A stretch of DNA of 64,000 nt, from contig CANNBP010000001.1 in NCBI GenBank assembly GCA_947502885.1, positions 62,001 to 126,000 of the forward strand. The letters run 5' to 3'. Origin of the DNA: an uncultured Aquimarina sp. (GTDB lineage Bacteria > Bacteroidota > Bacteroidia > Flavobacteriales > Flavobacteriaceae). Below are positions 62,255 through 64,000 of this stretch, one piece after another. The position numbers and the translations under genes were made by a program. A model generated the notes under the pieces. That model ran no database searches, was not told the origin of the DNA, and worked only from the letters and a program-made list of their open reading frames with translations. Numbering within the stretch: position 1 is the first letter of the stretch; each line of letters opens with the position of its first letter.

Positions 62255-64000
62255 CTATTCTTTCATGATTTTACCAAGTGGTGTATCATTAACCAAAATG
62301 ACATACAAACCTTTAGGTAGTTTAGAAACATTGATTTTAGTTTGACTTTTAGGAGTAGTCTTCAATATGGTTTGTCCTCTTAAATTTACAATACGTATAC
62401 TTTGATCCTCTTGTGTTAATCCATTAATGTATAATAGCTCATCATTATTTAATGGATTTGGATAATAGGTATGTTTTGCATTGTCATCATCAATTGGAGT
62501 CGTAGGAGTAAGTATTGATTGATCTATTTTAAATGATTCAGAATGAATACTACATCCAGATTCATTAAACACCTCTATAGTATATTCTCCCTCTTCTGTT
62601 ACTGTATACTCTTTTTTATCTGCTCCATCAATAGGTGTATTATTGAGGTACCATTGATATGAATTGTAATTAGAAGAAATGGACAAAGTTGTATTATTTG
62701 TAATTTCTATTGTTGGTTGTTCGGGTTTTTCAAATACAATTGCTTTTACTTCTATCCTTGATTCTGAAGTACAATTACCTTCTAATCCTTCGACATAATA
62801 TGAAGTTGTCGTATTGAGCATTGGAGTTTGAAAGCTTGATCCGGTGGCAATACTCGAGCCTCCCGAAGAAGTTGTGTACCATTTGTAGTTACTGTTTCCT
62901 GCAGCTACAAGTGTAGTAGATTCTCCAGTACAAAGGTTTTGATTAGCTGTAAGGGGTAATCCAGGAACTTCTGATACAATTACCTTTACAGCCGTTCTGG
63001 CTTCTGTAATACAACCGTTTATAGTTCCTTGTATATAATATGTTTTATTTGCAGTAAGCGTTGGAGTTTGAAAAATTGCTCCCGATGCAATACTTGTTCC
63101 ACCTGTGGAGGTTTCATACCAGTTAAAATCACTATTTCCAGTAGCCGTTAGAGTAGAAGATTCTCCTTTACAAATAACCTGATCAGTTGCCACTGGTTCA
63201 TTAGGAATTGCTATTATTATAAAATCTTCTTTTTCTTTTTTATTATTACCAGAGTTGTTCGTAGTTGTAAGTGATACAGAATATTCTCCATTTGTAGAAT
63301 ATGTATGCGTAGGGTTTTCTTCGGTAGATGTCGTTCCATCTCCAAAATCCCATAGATACGAAGTCACAATATTGGTCGATTTATTTTCAAACTCAACACT
63401 TAGACAGTTTTGAGTTGCACTAAATTCAGAAAGAGGAGGCATAAGGTTATCTCCGGGAGTATAGTTTCCAGAAATAGTGTAATTACCAATCGAAGAATAA
63501 TCAGAGTATCCTGTTGTAAGATTACCTTCTCCTACACCATCTATTTCTATATAATAAGTACCTTCTGTTAAATTTTCGTTTATAGAAGCTGTAAGTCCAT
63601 TGGGATTAGAAAGTGCTACTTCTTGTCCTAATTCATTAAGTATTCTAGCCTGAATATTTAGGTTTGGATAATCTGGATCTGGATTAAAAGAAAAAGAAAC
63701 AGGTCCTGTTTCAATAACAAAAGAAAAAAGATCTTTATCATTTCTTGTGGTTATAAGTCCAAAATTCTGATCAGGGTTTACAACACCAGCGTTTGTTACT
63801 TTAATCGATGTAGCTTCATTAGTAGTGTCACCATGATCATCATTTTGGTAACCAACGCCGTTTCTATTGTTAGAAATGATAGCAAGATCATCTTGTGGGT
63901 TATTGGCATTTGGATACTCACCCATGCTCCAATGTCCTAAAGTTTTATTTGCACTCCATCCCATTATAGGACTCCATTGACCGTGTCCTGAGTAGTAGGT
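62255..64000 (-). CDS. T9SS-secreted multidomain protein, N-terminus beyond window edge
   Basis: The frame is open to the right edge (TYYSGHGQWSPIMGWSANKTLGHWSMGEYPNANN at the start), and the ATG at 63964 is internal, so the gene is partial (581 residues seen). The start segment resembles the catalytic-domain end of Bacteroidota secreted metalloproteases (HGQWSPIMG, GEYPNANNPQDDLAII). Then come a PPC-like domain (VSFSFNPDPDYPNLNIQ), a PKD domain (FEFENKSTNIVTSYLWDFGDG, then EENPTHTYSTNGEYSV), three Ig-like modules and a T9SS domain (TYYPNPLNNDELLYI). Probably a large secreted protease. Confidence 0.75.
   Translation of the reverse strand, partial: TYYSGHGQWSPIMGWSANKTLGHWSMGEYPNANNPQDDLAIISNNRNGVGYQNDDHGDTTNEATSIKVTNAGVVNPDQNFGLITTRNDKDLFSFVIETGPVSFSFNPDPDYPNLNIQARILNELGQEVALSNPNGLTASINENLTEGTYYIEIDGVGEGNLTTGYSDYSSIGNYTISGNYTPGDNLMPPLSEFSATQNCLSVEFENKSTNIVTSYLWDFGDGTTSTEENPTHTYSTNGEYSVSLTTTNNSGNNKKEKEDFIIIAIPNEPVATDQVICKGESSTLTATGNSDFNWYETSTGGTSIASGAIFQTPTLTANKTYYIQGTINGCITEARTAVKVIVSEVPGLPLTANQNLCTGESTTLVAAGNSNYKWYTTSSGGSSIATGSSFQTPMLNTTTSYYVEGLEGNCTSESRIEVKAIVFEKPEQPTIEITNNTTLSISSNYNSYQWYLNNTPIDGADKKEYTVTEEGEYTIEVFNESGCSIHSESFKIDQSILTPTTPIDDDNAKHTYYPNPLNNDELLYINGLTQEDQSIRIVNLRGQTILKTTPKSQTKINVSKLPKGLYVILVNDTPLGKIMKE

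Overview
The window is AT-rich and has many features typical of the family Flavobacteriaceae (Bacteroidota). These are type IX secretion (T9SS) C-terminal sorting domains on four large secreted proteins, signal peptides ending in ...AQ, lipoproteins with Bacteroidota-style lipoboxes, an AraC regulator with an integral-membrane sensor, and a TAnnTTTG-type promoter box. A marine genus such as Aquimarina is plausible, but the genus is a guess. No rRNA, tRNA, CRISPR array or prophage was seen.

Layout. 0-7.5 kb: a partial GrpB gene, a small membrane protein and a Crp/Fnr regulator, DNA topoisomerase III (topB), a SixA-like phosphatase lipoprotein, a LuxR-type regulator with a palindrome over its promoter, and a diaminopropionate ammonia-lyase. 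7.6-18 kb: mostly minus-strand genes for outer-membrane barrels, an S41 peptidase, an MtfA-like peptidase with a SEC-C tail, AraC/GyrI and DinB proteins, and an ECF sigma factor overlapping a membrane protein and an alpha/beta hydrolase. 18.4-20.8 kb: a plus-strand serine hydrolase followed by a second ECF sigma unit.

22-42 kb is the most unusual part. Small unrelated genes lie almost all on the minus strand: three GNAT acetyltransferases, SUKH/SMI1, DUF4259, DUF2625, DUF2007, DUF4303, DUF6624, a leucine-rich repeat protein and small membrane proteins. They are separated by 65-280 bp imperfect palindromes that begin at or just after one stop codon and end shortly before the next start, often with AACGTT or GCGTTAT at the start-proximal end and ACAAC or ATAAC at the stop-proximal end. 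This is the architecture of integron gene cassettes with attC recombination sites, although no integrase is in the window. The array is partly decayed: two genes are each split by one in-frame nonsense codon, two are truncated, and an IS110-family remnant sits against one of the repeats.

42.7-64 kb returns to ordinary chromosome: recG, then a plus-strand run of secreted or surface enzymes (BNR-repeat T9SS protein, M1 aminopeptidase, patatin-like lipase, two tandem S8 subtilases with Fn3/Ig/carbohydrate-binding modules). A strong bidirectional terminator follows, then minus-strand genes for a small membrane protein, an FMN-binding glutamate synthase-like protein, an M20 amidohydrolase and a partial T9SS protein. 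The secreted peptidases, lipase and M20 hydrolase together suggest extracellular breakdown of protein and lipid followed by periplasmic processing.
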